A DNA stretch of 64,000 bases from Alphaproteobacteria bacterium (GCA_023150455.1 JAKLKW010000012.1:1-64000), one strand, 5' to 3'; counted from the stretch's first letter, positions 42,607-51,376 are shown. Translations and numbers: made by a program. The notes: a model not told the origin generated them from the sequence alone.

Positions 42607-43368
42607 CTAGTCCAGCTCGATCCCGTCGAGGAATTTCTTCCATTCGCCTTCCAGCGCCGCCAGGTCCTTGCCGTAGACCGCCTGGTAGGACTGGCCTTCA
42701 TACATCGTCATGAACGAAGCAAGGCCGTACGTTTCGACCAGGTAGCGCACGAAGGAGCCGCCCTGCAGATAGATGAGGGGTCGCGATCCGCCGGCGCGGC
42801 CGCGGCTCGGATCGGCCTCGGCGAGCGGGATCAGCCGGCCATGGTCGCGCGCCCAGCGCAGCGTCTCCTGGTGCAGGTCGCGTCCCATGTTGGGAAAGGA
42901 CCGGTCGTCGGGCCGCTTGAACTTCTCCTGCACGAACACCGCCAGGCCCTCGTCCAGGAACTGGTTGTCCTTGCCGCGACTGGGCGCGACCAGGTGCGTG
43001 ATCTCGTGCACGATCGACGGCCCCAGCCCGGCGAAACGGCCGAAGCCGGCGTCGCCGCGGATGCGGTTGGCGCCGAGCGTGATCGTCGCGCGCTCGTGAT
43101 ACGCGGTCGGCACGTCGTATCGGTCGCCGACCAGGATGAGGATGGTCCGCTCGTCGCGGCGGCCGAAATAGCGCGCGACGTCGCGATAGGCGCGCTGGGC
43201 CTCGTCGGCGAAGGCGCGCGACTGGGCCTCGGAGATGCCGTCGTATTCGAGGATCAGGTTGGACCGTGCGATGCTCGCGCCCGCCGCGGTGCCGACCGAT
43301 GCGATCGCACCAAGTGCGCCAAGCGCCAAGGCGATCAGGGCGGGGGCGTGGCGATGCGTGACCACCAT
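42607..43368 (-). CDS. Secreted putative zinc metallopeptidase (HEITH, gluzincin-like)
   Basis: The 253-residue protein has an N-terminal signal sequence (ALIALALGALGAIASVGTA). IVHEITHLVAPSRGKDNQFL is followed by DEGLAVFVQE, giving the HExxH zinc motif and a second-helix Glu about 20 residues later, as in MA-clan peptidases. The preceding ITLGANRIRGD strand and late SFVRYLVETYG helix fit the same fold. It is likely periplasmic or surface-located. The substrate is unknown. The start chosen is 43368 so that the leader directly precedes the hydrophobic stretch. Confidence 0.75.
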   Translation of the reverse strand: MVVTHRHAPALIALALGALGAIASVGTAAGASIARSNLILEYDGISEAQSRAFADEAQRAYRDVARYFGRRDERTILILVGDRYDVPTAYHERATITLGANRIRGDAGFGRFAGLGPSIVHEITHLVAPSRGKDNQFLDEGLAVFVQEKFKRPDDRSFPNMGRDLHQETLRWARDHGRLIPLAEADPSRGRAGGSRPLIYLQGGSFVRYLVETYGLASFMTMYEGQSYQAVYGKDLAALEGEWKKFLDGIELD

Positions 43369-43426
43369 GCGCCGAGCATAGGCACACCGGCCCGGCGCAT
43401 CGTTCACGATCGCGTGGCTTTGCGCG

Positions 43427-43723
43427 TCAGGCGTCCTTGCCCTTGATCGCAGTGCGCCAGAGCTCCCATTGCTCGCCGGTCGCGATCAGGCAGGACCGGC
43501 CGCCCGGGAAGCTCAACACCAGCGTCCAGCTGCCGCTGTCCGAGGTCATCAGCTCCATCACCGCGCCGCCGCCGGTCATGCCGAAACCGGTCGGCGATTC
43601 GTGGAATTTCTCCTTGAGCCGAGCCACGACCGACTCGCGGTCGCCGCAGGCGGCCGGCTGCTGCGCCAAGGCCGGGCTGGTCAACAGCGCCAGTACGGCC
43701 GCCAAAGTCCACTTCATCCGCAT
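43427..43723 (-). CDS. Small secreted protein, paralogue of the gene at 19.1 kb
   Basis: The 98-residue product has a signal peptide (WTLAAVLALLTSPALA, then QQ) and the same motif order as the 19.1-kb gene: CGDRESVVARLKEKFHESP, MTGGGAVMELMTSDSGSW, SFPGGRSCLIATG. Conserved residues include both cysteines, ELxTSDSGxW and FPxGRSCLI. Start ATG 43723 has GGAG seven bases upstream. The function is unknown; duplication within 25 kb suggests a family worth naming. Confidence 0.78.
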   Translation of the reverse strand: MRMKWTLAAVLALLTSPALAQQPAACGDRESVVARLKEKFHESPTGFGMTGGGAVMELMTSDSGSWTLVLSFPGGRSCLIATGEQWELWRTAIKGKDA

Positions 43724-43844
43724 GACACGTCTCCATGGGAGCCTCACTCCCCAAACCTGCTGAAGCGCATGTCGCCATGATGGGCGGCGGGCCGCCGCGC
43801 CGCTGTAATCCGCATCACCTTCGAACGCCCGCTGGTGCAAGCAG

Positions 43845-43860
43845 TGTGACGACCATCACA
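43845..43860. promoter_or_regulatory. Perfect CRP-type site TGTGA-N6-TCACA upstream of an SDR gene
   Basis: TGTGACGACCATCACA has exact 5-bp half-sites and lies 48 bp before the SDR start, suitable for class I/II activation. It repeats the site type at 42291 and differs from the TTGAC-type sites near nirS. Confidence 0.6.
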
Positions 43861-43908
43861 GGAGCGCGCTAATCTGCCTGCCCTTCAACCGGCCAGTGGG
43901 GATCGGGC

Positions 43909-44613
43909 ATGGCGAGCAAACGAGTGGCGCTGCTGACGGCGGCGGGCAGCGGGATGGGGGCGGCATGTGCCCGCGAGCTGGCGGCGCAAGGCTATGCCGT
44001 CGCGGTGCTGTCCTCCTCCGGCAAGGGCGAGGCGCTGGGCAAGTCGCTCGGCGGCATCGGCTTCACGGGCGACTACGCCGATCCTGCGGTGCTCGAGCGT
44101 ACGGTCAAGGGCACGCTCGACGCCTTCGGCCGCATCGACGCGCTGGTGAACAGCGCCGCCCATCCGCCCAAGGGCACGCTGCTCGACATTGCCGACCAGG
44201 ATTGGCATCGCGGTCTCGATGTCATTTTGCTCAATGTCGTGCGCCTGAGCCGATTGGTGACGCCGGTGATGGAAAAGCAGGGCGGCGGTGCGATCGTCAA
44301 CATATCGACCTTCGCCGCGCTGGAGCCCGACGCGGCGTTCCCGGTGTCGTGCTGCCTGCGCGCGGCGCTGGCGAGCTTCTGCAAGCTCTACGCCGACCAG
44401 CATGCGGCGCGGAACATCCGCATGAACAACCTGCTCCCGGGCATGATCGACAGCCTGCCGCTCAATGAGAAACGGCTGGCGCAGATCCCGATGCGGCGCT
44501 ACGGCAAGGTCGCGGAGATCGCCAAGACGGTGGCCTTCCTCGTCTCCGACGGCGCAGGCTATATCACCGGCCAGAACATCCGCGTCGATGGCGGCATCAC
44601 GCGCTCGGTGTGA
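43909..44613 (+). CDS. Short-chain dehydrogenase/reductase lacking the YxxxK pair
   Basis: The 234-residue SDR has a recognisable cofactor loop (LLTAAGSGMGAACA), ALVNSAAHPP in place of NNAG, and the end motif GYITGQNIRVDGG. At the catalytic site the expected Tyr-x-x-x-Lys is replaced: FPVSCCLRAALASF offers Ser/Cys and Arg instead. This fits an SDR subgroup that keeps the fold but not classical catalysis. It may bind a nucleotide or substrate without redox turnover, or use another proton donor. Confidence 0.85.
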   Translation: MASKRVALLTAAGSGMGAACARELAAQGYAVAVLSSSGKGEALGKSLGGIGFTGDYADPAVLERTVKGTLDAFGRIDALVNSAAHPPKGTLLDIADQDWHRGLDVILLNVVRLSRLVTPVMEKQGGGAIVNISTFAALEPDAAFPVSCCLRAALASFCKLYADQHAARNIRMNNLLPGMIDSLPLNEKRLAQIPMRRYGKVAEIAKTVAFLVSDGAGYITGQNIRVDGGITRSV

Positions 44614-44750
44614 CCGACACGGCCGATCGATCATCGCGCGCTGGCGCTTTCGGCCGCCGTCGGATAAGCAGCAGCCTGGCGTCCCATATTCGCCATGGCC
44701 GCCGCCACAGGGCGTCCCGATCTGTCGTTGTCTATTCAAAGGGTTATTTG

Positions 44751-45818
44751 ATGATCCTTATCTTGCCAGAGAAGCTGCGCCGCGCCGTTTCCGCGATCTT
44801 TGCCCGCGCGGGCTGCGACGAGGCCGAAGCCGACACCGTCGCGCGCCGGCTGGTCGAATCCAACCTGGCCGGCCACGATTCGCACGGCGTCGTCCGCGTT
44901 CCGCGCTATCTCGACCTCATGAAGGCCGGCGCCGTGGTGCCGGGCAGGCACGTCAAGGTCGTGATCGACACGGCATCGCTGGTCGTTGCCGACGGCCAAT
45001 GCGGCTTCGGCCAGGTGATCGGCGGCGAAGCCATGGCGCTGGGCATCGAAAAGGCGCGGCGCGGTGGCGTCGGCGTGGTGGCACTGCGCAACGCCAGCCA
45101 TCTCGGCCGCATCGGCGAATGGGCCGAGCAATGCGCGGAAGCCGGCTTCGCCTCGGTGCACTTCGTCAACGTGGTCGGCGCCGGCGCGCTCGTGGCGCCG
45201 TTCGGCGGGACGGATGCGCGGCTCAGCACGAATCCCTTCACCTGCGGCATGCCGCGCGCCGACGGCCGGCATGTCATCCTCGACTTCGCCACCTCGAAGC
45301 TGGCCGAGGGCAAGGTGCGCGTCGCGCTCAACAAGGGCGTCGAGCTGCCGCCGGACGTCCTGCTCGACAACAAGGGCGATCCGACGCGCCGGCCGAAGGA
45401 TCTCTACACCGACCCGCGCGGCGCCCTGCTGCCGGTGGGCGATCACAAGGGCTACGGCATCTCGGTGTTCTGCGACCTGCTCGCCGGGCTGCTCACCGGC
45501 GGCGGCTGCAATGTCCCGGACAGCCCGATGCGGGGGCGCGTCATCAACAACATGCTGACGATCGTCCTCGACCCTGCGCCCTGCGGCGACCTGCCGGCTG
45601 CGATGCGGGAGATGGAAAACTTCATCAAGTGGATATGCCAGTCGCCGCCGGCCGCGCCCGGGCAGCCCGTCATGCTGCCCGGCGACCCCGAGCGCCGGCA
45701 CCGCGCCGAGCGCAGCGAGAACGGCGTGCCGCTCGACGACACGACGTGGAAGGAGATCGTCGAGGCCGGCGCGAGCCTCGGCATCGCGCGCGCGGAGTTC
45801 GAGCAAGCGGCGGCGTAG
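44751..45818 (+). CDS. Ldh2-family malate/lactate/ureidoglycolate-type dehydrogenase
   Basis: The 355-residue NAD(P)-dependent oxidoreductase has the Ldh2/YlbC/ComC layout, not a Rossmann fold. Key stretches are LAGHDSHGVVRVPRYL with the catalytic His, VALRNASHLGRIGEWAEQ, APFGGTDARLSTNPFTCGMP, and HKGYGISVFCDLLAGLL. Members act on malate, sulfolactate, ureidoglycolate or delta-piperideine carboxylate. The ATG at 44751 follows a promoter-like stretch (TTGTCTATTCAAAGGGTTATTTG region) rather than a strong ribosome binding site. Confidence 0.9.
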   Translation: MILILPEKLRRAVSAIFARAGCDEAEADTVARRLVESNLAGHDSHGVVRVPRYLDLMKAGAVVPGRHVKVVIDTASLVVADGQCGFGQVIGGEAMALGIEKARRGGVGVVALRNASHLGRIGEWAEQCAEAGFASVHFVNVVGAGALVAPFGGTDARLSTNPFTCGMPRADGRHVILDFATSKLAEGKVRVALNKGVELPPDVLLDNKGDPTRRPKDLYTDPRGALLPVGDHKGYGISVFCDLLAGLLTGGGCNVPDSPMRGRVINNMLTIVLDPAPCGDLPAAMREMENFIKWICQSPPAAPGQPVMLPGDPERRHRAERSENGVPLDDTTWKEIVEAGASLGIARAEFEQAAA

Positions 45819-45872
45819 GGACCCGCGGCCCGCAGGTGCCTCATTCCGCCCGCAGCGACGGCGCTGCGGGTC
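45816..45872. terminator. Possible shared hairpin between convergent genes
   Basis: GGGACCCGC (45816-45824) pairs with GCGGGTCCC (45864-45872). The arms overlap the ends of the Ldh2-type gene and the GlxA-type gene, so RNA from either side could fold. No T-run follows, so termination is uncertain. Confidence 0.35.
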
Positions 45873-46911
45873 CCGCGCCGCGTCGCAGGCTTTGGCGGTA
45901 AGAGCTGGGCGTGCGGCTATAGGCGGAATGGAAGCACTTGGAGAAGTGCGAGGCCGTCTCGAAGCCGCAGGCCAGCGCGACGTCGAGGATCGAGCGGTCG
46001 GTCTGGGTGAGCAGCAGCCGCGCGCGGGCCAGCCTGAGGGCCAGGTAGTAGCGCATCGGGCGCGTGTCCAGATACTTGTGGAACAGGCGCTCCACCTGAC
46101 GCACCGACAGCCCGACCTTCTGCGCCAGCTCCGCCCGGTCCAGCGGCTGCTCGATGTTCTGCTCCATCATGCCGATCACGCCGAGCAGCTTCGGATGGGT
46201 CACGCCGAGCCGCGCCGCCGGCGACAGGCGCTGGTGGTGATCGGCCTCGCGCACCTGCGTGTGCACGACCTGCTCGGCCACCGCCATCGCGAGGTCGTGG
46301 CCATAGTCGAGACGGATCAGGTGCAGCATCATGTCGAGCGCGGCCGTGCCGCCCGAGCACGTGGCGCGGTCGCGGTCGATCTCGAACAGGTCGTCGGTCA
46401 CGTCCAGGTCGGGGAACTCCTCGCGGAACGGCTGCAGGTATTCCCAGTGGATGCACGAGCGATAGTGGTTGAGGAGACCGGCGCGCGCCAGCACGTAGGT
46501 CCCGGTGCTCAGTCCGCCGATCCGGCTGCCATGCCGCACCATGCGGTTCAGCCACGCGAAGATGGCGCGGTCGCGGATGTTCTCGCTTTCCAGACCGCCC
46601 GCCACATACACGGCGTCGAAGCGCGTCGTGGAGTCGCCGATCGCCGCTTCCGGCGTCAGCGCGATGAGGTTGCTCGCCGCCACCGGCTTGCCGTCGACCG
46701 ACAGCAGGTGCCAGCGATAGAGCGTGCGTCCGCTGAGCCGGTTTGCGTGGCGCAATGGCTCGATTGCCGCGGCGAAGGCCATGAACGCAAAATTCGGCAG
46801 GAGCAGGACACCGACCTCCTGCGTGCGAGCCGCCGTCGCGACAGACGAACCGTTGAGGGTTGCGTTCTTGGCGGCAGATGAAACGGCAGGCGATTGGGCC
46901 ACGGCCAACAT
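45841..46911 (-). CDS. GlxA/FtrA-type transcriptional regulator (DJ-1/PfpI plus AraC HTH)
   Basis: The 356-residue protein combines an N-terminal DJ-1/PfpI-like domain (VGVLLLPNFAFMAFAAAIEP, IGGLSTGTYVLARAGLL, TCSGGTAALDMML) with a C-terminal AraC HTH pair (LAQKVGLSVRQVERLFHKYL, then LACGFETASHFSKCFHSAY). GlxA-type regulators control choline, glycine betaine or arginine catabolism and related pathways. In this one the nucleophile-elbow position reads STGTYVLA, without Cys, so it is a sensor rather than an enzyme. It may regulate the adjacent dehydrogenase. Confidence 0.9.
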   Translation of the reverse strand: MLAVAQSPAVSSAAKNATLNGSSVATAARTQEVGVLLLPNFAFMAFAAAIEPLRHANRLSGRTLYRWHLLSVDGKPVAASNLIALTPEAAIGDSTTRFDAVYVAGGLESENIRDRAIFAWLNRMVRHGSRIGGLSTGTYVLARAGLLNHYRSCIHWEYLQPFREEFPDLDVTDDLFEIDRDRATCSGGTAALDMMLHLIRLDYGHDLAMAVAEQVVHTQVREADHHQRLSPAARLGVTHPKLLGVIGMMEQNIEQPLDRAELAQKVGLSVRQVERLFHKYLDTRPMRYYLALRLARARLLLTQTDRSILDVALACGFETASHFSKCFHSAYSRTPSSYRQSLRRGAGPAAPSLRAE

Positions 46912-47029
46912 GCTCCCGGCGACACCGGCGTCGTTTTTGGAACATTAGCGCGCCGCGGTGGAAAAAGCATCAACGTGGCCCGCTTGGCTCGTCGACAGCC
47001 CGGCGCCTACGTCGTAATGAGGCGCCTCC

Positions 47030-47821
47030 ATGGCATTCGTCCTCGCCAAGGTGTTCTGGTTCGTCGCCGAGCCGGGGCATCTGATCTTCATCGCGTTCGC
47101 CGTCGCGGGCGTCTTGTGGCTCCTGCGATGGCGGCGCGCGGCCGCGCGACTCGCCGCCGCCGCCGCGGGCGCGTATTGCGCCATCGTGTTCCTGCCGCTC
47201 GGCACCTGGCTGCTGCTGCCGCTCGAGGGGCGCTTCCCGCCGCCGTCGCCGCCGCCCGCGCGCATCGACGGCGTCGTCGTGCTGGGCGGGTCCATCGAGC
47301 CGCGCCTCAGCGCCGGGCGCAACCAGACCCAGCTCAACGAGTCCGGCGAGCGGCTGCTGGCGCTGGTCGAGCTTGCGCGGCTGTACCCCGACGCGCGCCT
47401 GGTTTTCACCGGCGGGTCCGGCAGGCTGATCGATCCGGACCTGCGCGAGGCCGATCACGCGGAACGACTGATGGAGCGCGTCGGCCTCGCGCGCGGCCGC
47501 GTGATCTACGAGCGCGACAGCCGCGATACCGCCGAGAACGCGTCCATGACGAAGGCGCTCGTGCAGCCGCGCGCGAACGAGACCTGGCTGCTGGTCACGT
47601 CGGCCTGGCACATGCCGCGCTCGGTCGGCGCATTCCGCCGCGCCGGCTGGACGGTGGTGCCCTGGCCGGTCGACTACGCCAGCAGCGGCGACGACACCTG
47701 GCGAATCGGCCCCGCCGGATTGGAGGGCATGCGACGCTTCACGCTTGCCACGCGCGAATGGATCGGCTTGATCGCCTATCGCGCCATGGGCCGCACCGAC
47801 GCGCTGTTTCCCGGCCCCTGA
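47030..47821 (+). CDS. YdcF/SanA-like DUF218 membrane protein
   Basis: The 263-residue protein has two N-terminal membrane helices followed by a periplasmic DUF218 domain: GVVVLGGSIEPRLSA, VFTGGSGRL, ERDSRDTAENASMTKAL, VTSAWHMPRSVGAFRRAG. The ExxSxxTxEN and SxxHMxR motifs are the family signature. DUF218 proteins are linked to envelope barrier function and lipid carrier or peptidoglycan recycling. This fits the run of cell-wall genes that follows. Confidence 0.88.
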   Translation: MAFVLAKVFWFVAEPGHLIFIAFAVAGVLWLLRWRRAAARLAAAAAGAYCAIVFLPLGTWLLLPLEGRFPPPSPPPARIDGVVVLGGSIEPRLSAGRNQTQLNESGERLLALVELARLYPDARLVFTGGSGRLIDPDLREADHAERLMERVGLARGRVIYERDSRDTAENASMTKALVQPRANETWLLVTSAWHMPRSVGAFRRAGWTVVPWPVDYASSGDDTWRIGPAGLEGMRRFTLATREWIGLIAYRAMGRTDALFPGP

Positions 47822-47841
47822 TCAACCGTCGGAGGAAACCC

Positions 47842-47913
47842 GTGGACAAGCGAATCGCGCTATGGCACATACGATTCGGGTGGACGGGTAGGAGAAACGA
47901 TGGGCTTGAATGA
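47842..47913 (+). CDS. 23-codon upstream ORF coupled to the lytic transglycosylase gene
   Basis: GTG 47842 is preceded by GGAGGAAACCC, the best ribosome binding site in this spacer. The frame encodes MDKRIALWHIRFGWTGRRND plus three residues. Its TGA at 47911-47913 overlaps the transglycosylase ATG as ATGA. A second short frame from ATG 47900 (13 codons) also has an AGGAG. Either could act as a leader peptide that sets translation of the next gene. No regulatory role can be shown from sequence alone. Confidence 0.4.
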   Translation: MDKRIALWHIRFGWTGRRNDGLE

Positions 47914-48932
47914 CCCGCATCCTATCTTTCCCGCGGCCTAGCGTGCTGCGCCGCGCGTTCCTCTCGATGCTGACCGGCGCCGCTGCGGCCACGGCCGCAG
48001 GCTGGGCGTCACTGCCCGCATCGGCCAATCAGCAGGATTTCGCGACCTGGCTCGCCGTGCTGCGCGACGAAGCCCTCGGCATCGGCATCTCGCCGCGCAC
48101 GCTCGACGATGCGCTGGGCAATGTGCAGCTCATCGACCGGGTGCTCGAGCTGGACCGCAAGCAGCCCGAGTTCACGCTGACGTTCCGCGACTATCTCAAC
48201 AAGGTCGTCAACGACGTGCGCGTGGAAAAGGGCAGGCGCCTGCTCGAGGAGAACCGGGCGCTGCTCGAGCGGATCAGCCGGGAATACGGCGTGCAGCCGC
48301 GCTTCATCGTCGCGCTGTGGGGCATCGAGAGCGATTTCGGCCGCCTGACCGGCGGCTACCCGGTGATCGACGCGCTCGCGACGCTCGCCTATGACGGACG
48401 CCGCAGCGCGTTCTTCCGTAAGGAGCTGATCAACGCGCTGAAGATCGTCGACGGCGGCCATATCGCGGTGACCCAGATGATGGGCAGCTGGGCCGGCGCG
48501 ATGGGCCAGAGCCAGTTCATGCCGTCGAGCTTCCTGAGCTTCGCGGTGGACTACGACGGCGACGGGCGGCGCGACATCTGGTACACGCTGCCCGACGTGT
48601 TCGCCTCGATCGCCAACTACCTCAGCCGGTCGGGCTGGAACAACGACCAGACCTGGGGCCGCGCCGTGTCGCTGCCGGCCAACTTCGACGCGAACCTGAC
48701 CGATCTCTCCGTGACCAAGCCGCTCAGCGGCTGGAACGCGGTCGGCGTGCGCAGGCCCGACGGCGGCAAGCTGCCGGACCGCGACATTGCCGCCTCGGTC
48801 ATCCGGCCGGGCGGAGGCGAGGATGCCTTCCTCGTCTACGACAACTACCGCGTCATCATGAAATGGAACCGATCGCAGTTCTTCGCAACGGCGGTCGGCA
48901 CGCTCGCCGATCGGATCGCGGACGGAGGCTGA
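47910..48932 (+). CDS. Lytic murein transglycosylase, MltB-like
   Basis: The 340-residue exported enzyme has a signal peptide (residues about 1-39, ending LPASA) and an SLT_2 domain. Catalytic Glu lies in IVALWGIESDFGRLTGGY, followed by TQMMGSWAGAMGQSQFMPSSFL and DYDGDGRRDIW. It cleaves the MurNAc-GlcNAc bond of peptidoglycan, leaving an anhydro end. No C-terminal peptidoglycan-binding domain is present. The start is coupled to the upstream short frame. Confidence 0.92.
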   Translation: MTRILSFPRPSVLRRAFLSMLTGAAAATAAGWASLPASANQQDFATWLAVLRDEALGIGISPRTLDDALGNVQLIDRVLELDRKQPEFTLTFRDYLNKVVNDVRVEKGRRLLEENRALLERISREYGVQPRFIVALWGIESDFGRLTGGYPVIDALATLAYDGRRSAFFRKELINALKIVDGGHIAVTQMMGSWAGAMGQSQFMPSSFLSFAVDYDGDGRRDIWYTLPDVFASIANYLSRSGWNNDQTWGRAVSLPANFDANLTDLSVTKPLSGWNAVGVRRPDGGKLPDRDIAASVIRPGGGEDAFLVYDNYRVIMKWNRSQFFATAVGTLADRIADGG

Positions 48933-48938
48933 CGGGCC

Positions 48939-49922
48939 GTGCGGGACGTGGAAAAGGCCGCCGGGCACCGGCGGATGTCGTTGCGCGCGCCTGTCCTGGC
49001 GATGCTGTGCCTGGCCGCCGGCGGCTGCGCCGAGACGCAGCTCGCGACGCACGCGATCAAGAAGACCAACCGCGAGCTGTACGGGCCCGGCGTCAAGGAC
49101 GTGCCGCTGCAGCCGGCCTCGGCGCCGGCGACCGGGCCGGTGGGCCGCGCGGACGGTCGCTCCTCGCTCTACAAGGTCGGCGAGCCCTATCAGATCGACG
49201 GCACCTGGTACTATCCGAAGGAGGACTACGGCTACTCCGAGACCGGCATCGCGTCGTGGTACGGGGACGATTTCCACGGCAAGCGCACGGCGAACGGCGA
49301 GATATACGACCAGCATACCGTGTCCGCGGCGCACCGCACCTTGCCGCTGCCGAGCCTGGTACGCGTGACCAACCTCGAGAACGGCCGCTCGATGGTGGTG
49401 CGCGTCAACGATCGCGGCCCGTTCGCGCGCGGCCGGATCATCGACATGTCGCGCCGCGGCGCCGAGGCGCTCGGCTTCTACGGGCCGGGAACCGCCAAGG
49501 TGCGCGTCGAGGTCCTGGCGGAAGAGAGCCGGATGATGAAGGACGCCGCGCTGCGCGGCCAGCACATCAACCCGGTGCGGCTCGCCTCCGCCGCACCGCC
49601 CCTCGCGCCCGCCCAGCCGCAAATCATCGCCGTCAGCGCCACCCCGGGCCTCCCGCCGATCGAGCCGCGCGTCAAGCTGGTGCCGGTCGGCCAGACCAAC
49701 ATCTATGTGCAGGCGGGCGCGTTCGCGAAATACGACAACGCGGTGCGCGTGCGCGACGCGCTGACGCCGGTGGCCGCCACGGCGATCCTGCCGGTGACCC
49801 GCCCGGAGGCACGCCTCTACCGCGTGCGGGTCGGCCCGCTGGCCAGCGTCAGCGACGCGGACGATGCGCTTGAACGCGTGGTGAAGAGGGGGTATCCGGA
49901 TGCCAGGATCGTCGTCGAATGA
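48939..49922 (+). CDS. rlpA: RlpA-like septal ring lytic transglycosylase with SPOR domain
   Basis: The 327-residue protein has a lipoprotein signal with a lipobox near residue 28 (CLAAGGC), so it is anchored in a membrane. A DPBB domain follows: GIASWYGDDFHGKRTANGEI, VRVTNLENGRSMVVRVNDRG and GRIIDMSRRGAEALG. The C-terminal SPOR domain (IYVQAGAFAKYDNAVRVRDA) binds denuded glycan strands at the septum. The start could be GTG 48939 (GGAGG about 10 bp upstream) or ATG 48975, which fits the lipoprotein leader better. It forms an operon with the MltB-like gene. Confidence 0.92.
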   Translation: MRDVEKAAGHRRMSLRAPVLAMLCLAAGGCAETQLATHAIKKTNRELYGPGVKDVPLQPASAPATGPVGRADGRSSLYKVGEPYQIDGTWYYPKEDYGYSETGIASWYGDDFHGKRTANGEIYDQHTVSAAHRTLPLPSLVRVTNLENGRSMVVRVNDRGPFARGRIIDMSRRGAEALGFYGPGTAKVRVEVLAEESRMMKDAALRGQHINPVRLASAAPPLAPAQPQIIAVSATPGLPPIEPRVKLVPVGQTNIYVQAGAFAKYDNAVRVRDALTPVAATAILPVTRPEARLYRVRVGPLASVSDADDALERVVKRGYPDARIVVE

Positions 49923-50016
49923 CGGCGCCGCCGCAATTCCGGCCGATTGCTCCGCTAGGACCTGCACAGGACGGCCGGCTCGCGCCGGCCCGGTCCGACA
50001 AGGACGAGGTAAGTCG

Positions 50017-51336
50017 ATGAAACACTTGTCGTCTGCTCGTTCCGCTCTCTACCTGGGCATTGCGTTGGCGTTCGGCTTCGCGGCTCTGGCGACCGGCCCA
50101 TGGATTGCATCCGCCGCGGCGCAGCAGCACGAGCCCAAGGCGAAGAAGAAGCCGGCGAAGCAGCCGGGGCAATCGGCCGCCAAGCCGCGGGGCCAGGCGC
50201 CGGCCGAGGCAGGCGAGAGCGAACCCGCGGGCGGCGCCTCCGGCGCGCGCGCGCCGGCGACCTTCGAGACCGAGGCGCGCAACGCGCTCCTGATCGACTA
50301 CGACACCGGCGCGGTGCTCTACGAGAAGGCCGCCGACCAGAAGGTCGGCCCCGCCTCGATGAGCAAGATGATGACGCTCTACATCGCCTTCGAGCAGGTC
50401 AAGGCGGGCAGGCTGTCGCTCGAGGACACGCTGCCGATCAGCGACGCGACGTTCAAGAGATGGAACAACAGTGGCTCGACCATGTTCATCCCGGCACGCT
50501 CGCGGGTGAAGGTCGAGGACCTGATTCACGGAATCGCGACCCAGTCGGGCAACGACGCCTGCGTCGTCCTTGCCGAGGGCCTGTTCGGCAGCGAGGAGGC
50601 CTTCGCGGCCGCCATGACGCGCCGCGGTAAGGAACTGGGGCTGACCAACTCGAGTTTCGTCAACGCCACGGGCTGGCCCGATCCCGAGCACTACATGACC
50701 GCCCGCGACCTGGCCACCCTCGGGCGCCGGCTGATCCGGGATTTTCCCGAGTTCTACAAGATCTTCGCCGAGAGGGAGTTCACCTACAACGGCATCCGTC
50801 AGGGCAACCGCAACCCGCTGCTGTACCGGGACGCGGGCGTCGACGGCATCAAGACGGGCCATACCGACGAGGCCGGGTACGGGCTGACCGCGTCGGCGGT
50901 GCGTCATGGCCGCCGGCTGATCCTGGTCGTGCACGGCCTCAAGAACATGAAGCAGCGCTCGGCCGAGGCCGAACGCCTGCTCGACTGGGGCTATCGCGAG
51001 TTCAACAACTACGCGCTCTTCAAGACCTCCGACAAGGTCGGCGACGCGGAGGTCTGGCTGGGCGAAAAGCTGCGCGTCGGCTTGAAGCCCAAGAGCGACG
51101 TGATCGTCACCCTGTCGCGCGCCGCGCGCCGCGAGCTCAAGGTCCAGGTCGTGACGCAGGAGCCCGTGCCGGCCCCGATCGCGGCCGGGCAGGAGATGGG
51201 CACGCTGGTGATGTCCGCGCCGGGCATGGAGCCGCGCGAGGTGCCGCTGGTGGCGGAAGCCGACGTGGAGAAGCTCGGCGCCTTCGCCAAGCTCGGCGCC
51301 ACGCTGGGCTACCTGATGTTGGGCGCCCCGAAATGA
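50017..51336 (+). CDS. dacC: D-alanyl-D-alanine carboxypeptidase (PBP5/6-like)
   Basis: The 439-residue enzyme has a signal peptide and an unusual Lys/Pro/Ala-rich segment (residues about 37-80) before the catalytic domain. Active-site motifs are SMSK (Ser114-Lys117), SGN in IATQSGNDAC, and KTG in GIKTGHTDEAGYG. A C-terminal beta domain ends with a possible amphipathic helix (EKLGAFAKLGATLGYLML). It trims pentapeptide stems in the periplasm. The ATG at 50017 follows AGGACGAGG. It is co-directional with tmk. Confidence 0.92.
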   Translation: MKHLSSARSALYLGIALAFGFAALATGPWIASAAAQQHEPKAKKKPAKQPGQSAAKPRGQAPAEAGESEPAGGASGARAPATFETEARNALLIDYDTGAVLYEKAADQKVGPASMSKMMTLYIAFEQVKAGRLSLEDTLPISDATFKRWNNSGSTMFIPARSRVKVEDLIHGIATQSGNDACVVLAEGLFGSEEAFAAAMTRRGKELGLTNSSFVNATGWPDPEHYMTARDLATLGRRLIRDFPEFYKIFAEREFTYNGIRQGNRNPLLYRDAGVDGIKTGHTDEAGYGLTASAVRHGRRLILVVHGLKNMKQRSAEAERLLDWGYREFNNYALFKTSDKVGDAEVWLGEKLRVGLKPKSDVIVTLSRAARRELKVQVVTQEPVPAPIAAGQEMGTLVMSAPGMEPREVPLVAEADVEKLGAFAKLGATLGYLMLGAPK

Positions 51337-51376
51337 CCAGCGCCGCGATCGGCGCCGCCCGTCGCCCGCTCGTCGC

